A stretch of DNA of 64,000 nt from Heliocybe sulcata. Its lineage: Eukaryota; Basidiomycota; Agaricomycetes; Gloeophyllales; Gloeophyllaceae. The translations under genes and the position numbers were made by a program. The stretch's first letter is position 1. Each line of letters opens with the position of its first letter. The notes under the pieces are model-generated. The model ran no database searches, was not told the DNA's origin, and saw only the letters and a program-made list of their open reading frames with translations. The stretch is taken from positions 152,259-216,258 of the forward strand of contig ML213533.1 in NCBI GenBank assembly GCA_004369045.1, given 5' to 3'. This document shows positions 24,368 through 34,948 of this stretch, piece by piece.

Positions 24368-27035
24368 CTAAAGTCGTGCATTTGCAGGCATCGACCTGAT
24401 AGCTTGTCGTACACCTAAATCAGCAAGGACGTCCTCCGCTTCATGATCACGAACCCCCTTGATCAGTCTTTTATATAACTATCCCAACAAACAACTTCAG
24501 CTCACCTCCGCCGAGTAACGCGTCGAACGGCACCGTCCGGTGATACTGCACTTACGCTTAACATATCGCGCCAGGATAAGTGGGGACGGACGTACGTGCT
24601 CGATGAACTGGCCCATGCCGGACTGGGTGAGCGCTCTGCCGCCGAAGAGCTGGACGGCGTCGCGCGCGGTGAGTTGGGCGTTGTGTGTGCTGTGGGATTT
24701 TAGGAATGCGAGTTGGCTGGGGGAGGAGATTATTTATTGGGACGGTCAGGGGAGTGTTATTGGAATGGGGCGTACCCGGCGAGTTTGGAGGCTTGTTGTT
24801 TGTATGTCTGTATATAGTATGCATATAAGTGGGAGAAGGGGAGAGAGGGAGGGAGCGGGGACAGTAGACCATGTTGCACATCTGGTACGTCAGGTTCTCG
24901 AGCCACGATTGGACGCTCTCGGTGCGTGCGATCATGGATGCGATCTTGGCGCGGATGACGGGTTGGGAGGTGAGGGGTTTGGTGAAGGCGGTGCGTTGGT
25001 GGGTCCATCTGTGGGGAGGGGGTGAGTGGTTGGGGTGAGGGAGGGAGGGGAAGGGGGGGAAAGAGGGAGGGACGAACTTGAGGCATTCTTCGATGATGAG
25101 CCGTTGGCTCCGCGCGGAGGAGCAGCACATCACCCATCTCTCGTGGTTGAAGTTACTAGCCGGGCTCAGGGTAAGTCATCATCCCAGCCCAGTACGGTGG
25201 AGGTTAGTGTACCTGAGCATGACGAAGATCCCCATCCCCTCCTCGCCGAGCGTGTTCTCGACGGGGACAAGGACGTTGTCGAAGGTGATGGAGGCGGTGC
25301 CGGCGGCGGGGGAGTAGCTTGTTTTGATGGGGGTGGTGGAGATGCGCGGGGTGCGCGGGATGAGGATTACGGTGAAGCCGTCCTAGGGGGTGGGGTGGGT
25401 TAGAGGGAGGGGAAGGGAGAGGGAGAGGGAGAGGGGAAGGGGAAGGAGGGAGGAGAGGAGGGAGGGGTAGGTACCTCGGTTTTGCAGCCTGTGGTGAAGC
25501 TGGGGACGTTATGTGTGTGAGGAGGGAGGGATGGGGAGACGTACTAGTCTGCGAATCTATCGGATTCCGCGATGAGCTCTCATCCACATGTACTTATTAA
25601 AGACACTCACGTCCCATTCGTAATCCACCTGCCCGATAACAATATCAGTCCCGATACCACTAAGAGGGGAGGGGGGAGCACGCCAAGCCACGCACTTTTT
25701 CGTCCCATTCACGATCCAAAACTTCCCATCCGCAGTCTTGACAGCCGTAGTCTGCAGCCCCGTAACGTCGCTCCCCGCATGGGCCTCGCTGATGGCCAAA
25801 CAGATGAATTTCTGGCCCGAGAAGACGGCGGGGAGGACTTCTGCTTGGAGGGAGGGGGAGCCGAAGTTGAGGACGGGCGGGAGGCCGATGACCGCGCCTG
25901 CGTTGAGGCCTGTGGGCAGGGGGTGAGAAGAGGGGAGAAGGGGGGGAGGGAGGGGTACCGTCTCCGTAGCCGCGGGCGCCGCAGCGGACGATTTCTTGGG
26001 TGATTATTAGCTGTAAGTGGGGGTTAGGTGGGTGTTCTGGGAGGAGGGGGGGAGGCTGACCTCGTGGAAGTAGTCGAACTGGATTGGATACGTAAGTGAT
26101 GGTCAATGATCGCGGAGAATGAGAGGATAGAAGATGATGGATACCTCTTCTGGTTCGACGATGCCGCCCATTAACTTGAGACCTTTCAAGTGCTTGCCGG
26201 GGCCCATGCGCATCGCGTGCATGTTGAGTTCCCTGAGCAACGGTATTAATATGAGGATGTGTGCACTCGGGCGCGGGGAACGGGCTCACGCCATCTTGTC
26301 GAAGACGGATTGGCTGGGGCGCTTGCCATCGGCTTCTCTTGCCTTTCGAAATCAAAAGTGAGATGGAGTATGGTATGGGAGGGAGGGAGGGAGGGGACCT
26401 GTGCGTCGGGCCAGATGACCTCGTCTACGAATTTGCGGACGGCTCTTTGCAGGCGCCTGTGGCTCTGCGCAGTCGGGGTGAGCTACCTGTCTCGCAAACG
26501 GGGCAGTGGTGTACGCACTTCTTTATAGTACGGGCTGTGGTAGCCTTGGCTCAGCCAGGTCGGCTCTGCATACGGGATGTGGCTCGGCTCTCCGATATGG
26601 CGGTCGTAGAGGACGGGCTGCTCGTTTTTAATGACCCCTATTTGGAGGCGCGCGTATTGAGGCCGAGTGAGGACTTCGTGGCGGTGGAGGCCGTAGAAGG
26701 CATCTGTCGCGTCTTGGCCGGCTGAGTTTGGTGAGTCTGGACTCGGAGGCGAGGTGCGGGTGGGAGGGGGTGCTTACCGATGTCGGAGTCGAAGACGGAT
26801 GGGCCGCCTGGGTGCAGGTTCTTGAAGCGGGAGATGTCGTAGACTTTGGAGTCGATGATGATCCACTGCGGACATGAGGAGACGACGCAGGATTGCACGG
26901 GCAACTTACCAGATCCCCGTCCTTGTTGTGCTTGCAAGTGCGGATCCCTCTCAGTGCTTACAAGGACTGATGTTGTCGACATACCTTTCCGACCTCCTCG
27001 CGAGTAAGTTGTTTCATCTCTTTGGGCGCGGACAT
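24368..27035 (-). CDS. Cytochrome b5-acyl-CoA dehydrogenase fusion, probably peroxisomal
   Basis: Twenty exons (first 27035-26985, last 24438-24368) sum to 1560 nt, 519 aa. Residues ~8-85 form a cytochrome b5 domain with haem ligands in NLHPGGPSVF and FYGLHRHEV. The rest is an acyl-CoA dehydrogenase: ISEAHAGSDVTGLQT (FAD/substrate site), WIVNGTKKWITNGTF, and a C-terminal FGGRALTQSGMGQFIEH. It ends in ARL, a PTS1-type peroxisomal signal. The enzyme makes the alpha,beta double bond in acyl-CoA using FAD; the b5 domain may pass on electrons. Such fusions are known in fungi. Exon 12 (25556-25545) has only 12 nt. Several introns hold long polypyrimidine tracts on the coding strand. Substrate is unknown. 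Confidence 0.9.
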
Positions 27036-27192
27036 TGCTATGGAATACGTCGCTCTCAAGTCCGGGGTAGCTCACGACTCGAAGATCTGATCGGGAAATT
27101 CCACAGTAAGCGGGCCATGTGGCGTGGGCGCTTGTATATGTCCTAGCCCCTGCCGCCACTAATAACGCCAATCAGCAGCTAGTACCGTTTCC
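27036..27192. promoter_or_regulatory. Shared divergent promoter region
   Basis: Only 157 bp separate the start of the acyl-CoA dehydrogenase gene (minus) from the ATG of a possible small gene at 27193 (plus). If the small gene is real, this is a bidirectional promoter. No clear TATA box was found. Confidence 0.35.
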
Positions 27193-27547
27193 ATGGCGGG
27201 ATTTGTAGACCAGGGATTAATTGGCCGTCTCTTGCGAGGCGTAGGTCGGGCCGTCAGGTAAGTCGGACCATGCCATGTCATCCTGCACACGCTCAACAAG
27301 ATTCCTCCATAGATATCATCATATCATGATCCAATTCATCGGCGGCCTTCTGCTATACGGCGCGTCCTCCCTGGTCGATCCAACAGCGACGCCGCCTGTC
27401 CCTGTTGCCACCCGCGCTGGCCGGACTGAACCATGTCCAGGGGCGCAATTCGGGTCGATCTCGAGGGTTGATTACACCGGCGCGGAAGCGACCCTATCCG
27501 TCCACCGCCCGTCATCGGTATTTATAGGTTTCATATTTTCATTATAG
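27193..27547 (+). CDS. Possible small membrane protein
   Basis: Two-exon model, 27193-27257 and 27313-27547, about 99 aa. The intron is canonical (AG|GTAAGT, TAG acceptor, 55 nt) and phase-correct. The N-terminal MAGFVDQGLIGRLLRG is amphipathic and basic, followed by a hydrophobic stretch (IMIQFIGGLLLYGASSL). This could be a mitochondrial or membrane microprotein, but I do not recognise it. The C-terminal half looks less protein-like, so the true 3' structure may differ. Confidence 0.4.
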
Positions 27548-27855
27548 CTCTACCCCTCCCTTGTTCGGCACATCGCCCGGGATGCAGATATGGAGCCATT
27601 GCACTCACGTCTGACCGACTGGTCCGAGTCGCCCGAGACGGATGTGTAGGGCTCTTATGTGGGACCTCTGGGAACGTTCAACCTTAACGTGCTTCCCCCT
27701 CTTCTTCATTAGCAATCCTTCCCTCGGGACCGGCAACACCCCACGTACGTTCTAGCAGTGCAGCCCTCAGGTGCGTGGTTTACCTCCGACTGTGAACCAT
27801 ACAAACCCGCTCGTCCCAGGTAGAATCCAGCAGCTACAACCAACCCGGGATCGCA
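27548..27855. other. Intergenic, F-box gene promoter
   Basis: About 300 bp with no gene seen. It is the likely promoter region of the F-box gene starting at 27856. Confidence 0.4.
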
Positions 27856-29267
27856 ATGCAGAGCACGACGTTCCAAGGTACGAACAGCCACAGTCATCTG
27901 CTGCACAGGCATACTGAGGGCCCTCCAACACAGACACTTATGAACAGACCCCACAACTACGCAGCATCGCGTCTCTCCCACCAGAGCTCCTCTCCCAAAT
28001 CTTCACCCACTGCCTCCCCTCCGACACCTTTCTCCTCCCATCGCGCCTCGCCGCTCCTATCCTACTCACTCAAATCTCTCGCCTATGGCGCACGACGGCA
28101 TTCTCGACGCCCCTGCTCTGGGCTTCACTGGACGCTACAGTCGATACCATGACAAGGACGTGGTTAGCCCGGGCGGGGGCGCTGCCGCTTCGCTTGCGGT
28201 TGTCGGTACCAGAAGGTGTGGAGACGCTGGGTGCCCATATCGCGCGATCTCGAGAGCTGTCACTCAGAATCCCTTCACCTGCCCTCTCATTCCTCCTCCT
28301 AGGGGAGACCTACCCATTCCTCGAACGTCTCAGCATAGAGGTTACCCAAACGGGGGTACCACCCCCCTCTAAGCACGACATCTCCTTCCCTCCCATCTCC
28401 GCACCCCACCTCCGCGTCCTCACCCTCTCCAGCCCCTTCCCCTTCCCACCCCTGCTCCCCTTTCCGTGGCACGACCTGCACACCCTCTCTCTCAAAGCCC
28501 CAGGTACATACTCATGGCTCCCCATCCTCCATCACTGCTCCGCCCTCACATCCCTCTCCATCCACTTCACCTCCCACCTCGGCCCTCGCCTTACCCCTAA
28601 CCCAACCCGCCTCCCCAGCCTCCAAACCCTCGCCATCGTATGTCGGAACGGGGTAAGCACGGACGCGCTCCTCGATTACCTCTCCACGCCCTCGCTTCTG
28701 CACCTCCGCGCACACGTTCGGACCGCCTCCGTGCCCCCCGTGCGCTCGGTTATAAGCCTCCTCACGCGGTCCAGCTGTAGGCTAGAGGACCTGCACATCG
28801 ACGGCGTAGCGGGGTTCTTCGGGGCCATAAACGTCCCGGAGAATGTGCACGCCCTCCTCACTCTCCTCCCCCACCTCAAGACGCTACACGTCACCTGCAC
28901 GAGCCACGGCTACCTCCGCACCGCCGAGTCATTCCTCAACTCCACCCTCCACGCACTCGCGAAACGCGCCCCTGATGAACCATTTCCCTTTGCGTTCCTC
29001 CCATCTCTACGCGACTTGAGTGTGTCGCTGTTGGTTGACTTTGCTAAGATCCAGGGGGATGAGGTAGGGAGCGTGCTGCAGGCGAGGAAGGAAATGGCGG
29101 GTAGTGTGGTTGTTGAGGTGGTGGATACGAAGGGGGGTGGGATGAAGAGATGGGAGGGCACGGGCGAGAGTGTTTCGATGAAGTGGGTTCCGGCGGCGGT
29201 GAGAATGGCTAGGCCTAGGGTAAGGAGTAAGAAGGGGAGTTTGAGTGTTGATTTTGTGGATTTTTAG
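27856..29267 (+). CDS. F-box/LRR-like protein
   Basis: Two exons, 27856-27877 and 27934-29267, give 451 aa; the intron (GTACGA...ACACAG) joins MQSTTFQ to DTYEQTPQL in phase. The F-box-like core is LPPELLSQIFTHCLP, then LAAPILLTQISRLWR and TPLLW. The remainder has Leu-rich segments typical of Agaricomycete F-box proteins. These proteins bind Skp1 in SCF ubiquitin ligases and select targets; the target is unknown. The coding strand is strikingly rich in C and T (about 28300-28500). It belongs to the same broad family as the two minus-strand genes at 45757-48921 but is not a close copy. Confidence 0.82.
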
Positions 29268-30433
29268 GCACGAGGTACCGGTTATAATGTACTGTATTCT
29301 GTATTGTGTAGATCTGTAAAGGTATCTCGTTTGGCCAATGGAGAACCCTGGCTTCTACAGTTAAGGGCACGGATGAATGGAAGACAAATGACGTCATCGA
29401 GCTCTGACCAGATGCACCGCCACTGCTTGTTCTTTCCTTGACGCTTCCTCATATCGGTGGCATGTGCTTGCTAATCTAGTCTTTTAGCTTGCTTCATCGA
29501 TATCCCGCAATCCTAGTCGCTATATGCGTGTCTACGAGCCCCCTGGACGGCCTGGTTACTGTCCCAATCCATCCTTTTCCCTGTTGCCTTCAATGCAAGG
29601 ATATAGCTCCCTCCCCGAGACTTGTGGGCGCTTGAATTTTAAACGTCGCTAGGTCGGACATCGGCCCAGCTCTGCCCATCGCATCATCTGCAGCACGGAC
29701 CGTCCTAGACGCACTCGTCATTGACAAGCACGTCTGGAGCGCGGTGCGACCGTATGCACGCGGATGAGGTGAAGCAACCGATAGACGTGGGCGGTGACAA
29801 CGGCGATGGAGCTCCTCCGGAGACAGTGATCTGGGACGCCGTCCGTAGCATACCCCGTTTCTCTTGCGCGTGTTCGACTCGAGTCTGTCCCCTTTGGAGT
29901 ACTCAACACACAAGTCTGAGTCTCATTGCATTATATGGACGCCTCTCCTCCGGATGCCGGTCGTGCAGAATATACTGTGACGTAAGTGCAGCCTCGCCGA
30001 CTCTTCTATTTCATCGTGACGAGCTACAGTTGACAGAACTACCAGGCGATGTAGCGGCCGACAAGCGGGTCATAACAGCGCCAGGCCGTCGCCGTTTCCA
30101 CTTGAACTTATCTATGACCACTAAATTCCGCAAAGTATTTATCTAACCATGCACGGCGCCGAACGTCCGTGAGGCATGGACGACTTCCGCTTAAACCGCG
30201 ACTCCCGCGGCGCCGAATGTGCTGGTCCCCTCCGACTAGAAGAGTGCACGGAGGCGGACGACATCATGCCTTTGCGAGATACCCATGGTCTGTGCGTCTC
30301 CTCGGGTAACTTTCTGAACGAAGATGCATCACTACCAGGGCAGAGACGACTCGGCGCCCATATAGCTCCGTATATGCTCGTTCCACGAGACCGCAAGGAC
30401 TGTCTCTCGACAATCAACGAACCGTCAAACTTC

Positions 30434-30620
30434 ACCTCTCCTTTTATTCACGATCGCGGCGGGCAATAGTTTGTCTGGTATTTGTTATACAGGTCCACGA
30501 CGACTTGTGCGGTATCGATTCGAAAGTACGGAGCGCAAGGGATGTTGGTTTATCATGTTTTATGCACTGATTGCTGAACGTTGGAGGCACCATGCTCTAG
30601 GATAGCGAACGTGACGTCTC
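30434..30620. repeat. Dispersed decayed repeat, copy A
   Basis: The core CGCGGCGGGCAATAGTTTGT and flanks (CTCTCCTT-TATTCACGA before, TATT-GTTATA after, then a TTTTATxCACTG...GCTGAA block) recur in the same orientation at 36656-36860. The copies differ by many substitutions and an insertion in copy B, so they are old. No coding potential is visible and the element type is unknown. Confidence 0.7.
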
Positions 30621-31177
30621 GGCACTTTTTATCGTTTTGTAGCCTATTATTCCGGCAAAATAGATCAAATAGGCTCGAGTTTTCGCTCCATGTTTGGCAT
30701 AATGCTGCACACTTCTTTCCTGCTCTTGAACACCTCACGGCTTCAGTCGCAAGCTTCACGGTCAGATCGCCAGACATTATCAATGTTGCAGCGCTGAGCT
30801 GTACCTATCATAACCTAGGGCGATGTGGCGGGATGGCGTGTACTCCCAGATATATGTAGGGAGGCAAATAAGGACCCCGCGGGTGACTATTATGTATGTC
30901 TGTCGGGAAAATTGCCCCACCAGCCTCAAGAATGCGGCCAAACTGGCCTCAGAAATGCTATTCTAATGGACGTTTTGCAGCAAGACATTTTCGAGCGGTT
31001 CCTCAGTGTCTTCGGTCAGATCTCAGATTCCAACCTAAATCAGGATGTTTACCGCCATCCATAGATGCGGACCTAGACGTCACACGACTGCCCAACCGGT
31101 ACCATTCTGCGTCCCCTCAAAAGTGCGACATACGGCCAATTTTTCGCCCTCAAAAATGCAAAAAAACCCGACAGACA

Positions 31178-31183
31178 TATATA
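31178..31183 (+). promoter_or_regulatory. TATA box of the protease-family gene
   Basis: TATATA in ACATATATAGTC, about 105 bp upstream of the ATG at 31285 and followed by a pyrimidine-rich stretch. This is a typical position for a fungal TATA element. Confidence 0.4.
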
Positions 31184-31284
31184 GTCCCCCGGCCGGTCCT
31201 CCTTTGACTCGAGAGGCCCGGCCTCATCCTATAACCTGCAAACCCCACTTCGCATTGGAAACCACATCTACGAACAAAGATAAC

Positions 31285-32262
31285 ATGGACGCCGACAAAG
31301 CACGGCGTTAGTGCTGCCAGTCTTCTCCCTCCTTCATTCGTCCACTTATGTGCGGTTTTCTTGGCCAGGAATCGTTGATCTCAGCAACGAAGAACTCAAA
31401 GATCTCGGTTTCCTCGTTCCTGGCGCGTGTCTTTCCGTTGGTTTGCATGCCTACCCCCCTGCTTATCGCCACGCTTGTAGACGCACTTCGTGAGGTTAGA
31501 AGCACAGTCGAAGCCGTTCAGAAATTGAAGGACTATCTTGGATGTCAGTTTCTTAGTTTCTTTGCTGCTTCGTTCTACTGCAAACGCTCACCCACTTCGA
31601 CCTCGTCTTCAGGGCTGACCGTCTTCCCCATCCAGTGCGTACAGACCCAGGCAACCTTCCGTCGGATCTCTCCCTCCTCCATAACCTCCCCAGCGAGAGC
31701 CGTGGCCGCCTTCCCCCTATCTTCCGACACCAGGCCAGGCTCAGCCTCGGCCTTCGAGAAGGCTGTCTTTTACAAGGGCATTTCCGAGGAGCATCCCCAC
31801 CTCTTGCAACACTCTGACGTCATGTCGCGACCCTTCATACTGCCCCCTCCAGAAGGCCGGCATACTGCCATCCCAGATAAGAGGGCTCATGGTGTCTTCG
31901 ACCCTATCCTCACTCCCGATTTGTGGAGGCAGCAGGTTGGCCCCGCCATTGTGAACCTCCTCGCAGAGACGGCACGCAACATCCATGTCTCCACGATGGT
32001 CCCCATCCGCTTCTCCGTTTCCGACAACGAGGGCAAGCCGATCTTTGACGAGCACATCGTCATTTGGATCTCGGTCTTCCCCGGTTCCACGGCGGAGGAG
32101 GCGTGCCGAGACGCAAACACGCCCATCCTTGCCATCCTCGAAAAGCACCAAGTCAAAGACGCCGCGGTGCACTGGATCGAGGGCACTGCCGAGCGTTTCA
32201 TCGGCCCCGCCATGATGCACGTCGTCGACGACACCGACCCGACCACCTACATTTGCCGCTGA
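31285..32262 (+). CDS. N-terminal part of a trypsin-like protease-family protein
   Basis: Model: 31285-31306, an exon from 31369, an exon from 31481 to 31543, then 31613-32262. The end of exon 2 is uncertain (31407 or 31440). The reliable part is the last exon. It contains RPFILPPPEGRH, RAHGVFDPILTPDLW, VIWISVFPGSTAEEACRDA and VHWIEGTAERFIGPAMM, and stops just after DDTDPTTYICR. I recall this as the N-terminal region of an Agaricomycete family whose C-terminal part is a trypsin-like fold. That C-terminal part is found 1.5 kb downstream (33720-34948), beyond a gap. So this is either a truncated copy or the first half of an interrupted gene. Confidence 0.6.
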
Positions 32263-33330
32263 AAGGCACTAACACGCGACAAAACCCGCACAGACCTAAA
32301 GGGGAACAACAACCACAAAGCGTAGCACCAATCCCTTGGTGCTAGATGGCTGCGAGGTCCGGGGCGACGAAGGGTATAATAAACGTTCAGAGGGATAGGG
32401 TAGGGTAAGACGTATAGGTGGGGCTAAAGGTTGATTGGCGCAGACCAGTCGCGGTCGTGCGGCAGTCTCAATTCGATACGCACACTTCGGGAGACACTTG
32501 TATCGTACTCCGCTTGATGATGCGATTCTAACGCACCCGGTGCGCTCTTGGTGCGATAACTTCTCGGGCTGTCGCGGAGCGCGCGCTTGTCGCACAGTCT
32601 CGGAGGGAGCGGGATCGGGATCGCCTACACAATGCGATCGAGGCACGCATACAATGCCGTCGGTGCGATGTGCGACGCTTCTAAAACTCGAGACAAACTC
32701 GAACGCGGTTAACGAGACGGGCGGCGCACGAGGCCGGACTTAAGAGAAAACTTTGAAACGAAAGAGCTCACTTGTCGCGCGCACTGTCGGAAGGTTCGCG
32801 CAAACTCTGGTTGAAGTCGGAAGACCGTCAAAAGCCTTATACTCTGGAGGAAACTCTTGCGCCGAGAACGAGATCTGAAGGGTGAAGATAACTTGCATTT
32901 TCGATACAAAGAGAAAGGGTTTAAGTACAAATGTCGCCGCTACACTACTCGCAGTCGCATATGATGAGAAAACCGTCTCCCGCAAACCATCTCCTGCGTC
33001 GCGCACTCGTCCACAAGGCGCGCACTGCCCCAACCGCCCTGTACCTAACTTTCCTACCAATCCTATCGTTTCCGCGCGGCGCGGTGCCTGCATGAGTATG
33101 CTCGTAGCCTAGCTTGAAACGTGCAACGAGTCTTGTCCTCGTGCCATGCCGTACGAGACCTTGCGTCGACGCGGTGGTGCCACAGTAACTTGAGTGGCGG
33201 GCGTAGTTGCCGAAGAGCGGCGCGGCTGTGCCGAAAGGGGTAGTGGGTCGGGCAAGTGATGCGTCGCGCGGAGGGAGCCGAAACCGATGATGGAGGCGGT
33301 GAGTTGATGCGTACGGGCGCCCTGAGCATG
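32263..33330. other. CpG-rich spacer left of the gap
   Basis: About 1.07 kb, strikingly rich in CG dinucleotides and in words such as GTGCGA, TGCGAT and GTCGC, unlike neighbouring intergenic DNA. Open frames on both strands are long only because stop codons are rare in such sequence. No gene or repeat family was recognised. It separates two halves of one protein family. Confidence 0.5.
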
Positions 33331-33655
33331 NNNNNNNNNNNNNNNNNNNNNNNNNNNNNNNNNNNNNNNNNNNNNNNNNNNNNNNNNNNNNNNNNNNNNN
33401 NNNNNNNNNNNNNNNNNNNNNNNNNNNNNNNNNNNNNNNNNNNNNNNNNNNNNNNNNNNNNNNNNNNNNNNNNNNNNNNNNNNNNNNNNNNNNNNNNNNN
33501 NNNNNNNNNNNNNNNNNNNNNNNNNNNNNNNNNNNNNNNNNNNNNNNNNNNNNNNNNNNNNNNNNNNNNNNNNNNNNNNNNNNNNNNNNNNNNNNNNNNN
33601 NNNNNNNNNNNNNNNNNNNNNNNNNNNNNNNNNNNNNNNNNNNNNNNNNNNNNNN
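33331..33655. other. Assembly gap (N run)
   Basis: A run of 325 undetermined bases. The size may be an estimate. Any open frame drawn through it is meaningless. Confidence 0.99.
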
Positions 33656-33713
33656 GGGTCGCCAGTATAGTCGTCGCTCGCCTTCCAAGGAGCTGTCAGC
33701 GGCGAGCGAACGT

Positions 33714-34948
33714 GCAATAGAGTCGCAACGTCGCCGCAATCATGAAACGACCCTAAAACGCGTTTTCGGAGCGCAGAACCCTGATCAGCCGTATCACCGC
33801 GCTCTTACTGCTGTCCTGAGTGTTCCCATTGCACCGCACGAGCTGCGGCGCACCGACGCACAGGGCACGCTTGGCATCTTCTTCCACGAAGGCAGGCAGA
33901 AGGATGGGAACAAGAGCAACAGAGTCATGGCTTTCACCAACAAGCATGTCGTCTCAGATGACACGGCGACTGACTACGTGCTCGGAGGCCACGGTGCTCT
34001 CCGGCAGTGGGTCCGGACCTGCGGGCTTCGTCGTTTTGAACAGGTGCAGCAGGAGACGCGCACTTTCATTGCGAAGAAGGTCCACCAGGTGAAGCACGTG
34101 GCTGAGCAGCTCGACGTGGGTGTCTTTACCAGCGAGAGGTCCAGGGGGATTAAAGAGGCTCAGTTGGAGAGGCTGAAGGAGGATGTTAGGACCTTGCACG
34201 ATTTCCTTAGGCTTTTGAATGCCACGTGGAGCGAGGGCGTGAACCGCGCTATTGGATGGCTCGAGTGGGCCCCAAAGATCCAAAACGACATCGACCAGCG
34301 CCGCTACACCTGGGATGGCGCCGTGTTGGAACTTGACAAGGCCAAGTGGGCCAAGGAGTACATGAGCAACCATGTCTATCTCAGTGCGTGTTTTCTTATG
34401 CAGAACTCGCTGTATTGTTAACATCAGATATTATTCATTCTTTAGGTGAGAAATTTGATCCCTACCAGTTCACCAGGTTCTTCTACCCTAACCACTCTGA
34501 TGCTCACTCATTTGAATTCCCGTATAATCACCTCTTCCGCATCCAGGGCTGCATCGACGCCGAGGGTCTCAAGACTCCACAGTCGTACGACAAGCTGGGC
34601 AAACCCTGCTTCATCGTCGCAAAAGCGGGCCAGACCACCAACCTGACTTTCGGGCACCTTTCGGGGTGCGAGGCCTACGTGGTCCGTGACTCCTCCTCCT
34701 CCTCCTCCTCCTGGGAGTTGGCCATCTTCAACTCTGCCGGGGAGAACTTTTCGTACAGGGGTGACTCGGGCGCATGCGTCTTCAATGTCGAGGGCAAGAT
34801 GGTCGCGTTCCTGCACTCGGGCATGCCAAGGGGAATGGCGAGCCATGTCACCTTTGGCATGCCCGCTCACTTTGTCCTCGATCAGATCAGGAAGCGGTAC
34901 CCGTATGCTGATTTTGACAGGGATACTTTCTTTGATGGGCTGGCGTAA
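33714..34948 (+). CDS. Trypsin-like protease-family protein, 5' end missing
   Basis: The frame is open from the gap edge; the first clearly family-like residues are HRALTAVLSVPIAP (about 33789). Exons end at 34383 and resume at 34446 (GTGCGT...TTTAG, phase kept); the stop is at 34946-34948. A trypsin-like catalytic triad can be proposed: His in TNKHVVS, Asp in LDVGVF and Ser in YRGDSGACVF. A coiled, charged insert lies between Asp and Ser. No ATG fits a natural start, so the 5' part is lost in or before the gap, or is the coding region at 31285-32262. A short Ser run (RDSSSSSSSW) is encoded by TCC repeats. Proteolytic activity is inferred only. Confidence 0.65.

Larger units (their letters stand above)
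29268..31284. other. Gene-poor 2-kb spacer
   Basis: Open frames up to ~140 codons occur on both strands (29590-30470) but overlap each other and match nothing I know. A dispersed repeat copy lies at about 30434-30620. An A-rich stretch (31135-31165) precedes a TATA box. I see no supported gene. Confidence 0.5.

Noticed and set aside
29590-30470. Overlapping open frames of 95-141 codons on both strands
   Set aside because: No domain, no coherent splicing and no family resemblance on either strand; the stretch is probably non-coding.
33109-33739. Open frames running through the assembly gap
   Set aside because: They consist largely of undetermined bases, and the flanking sequence is stop-poor because it is CpG-rich.
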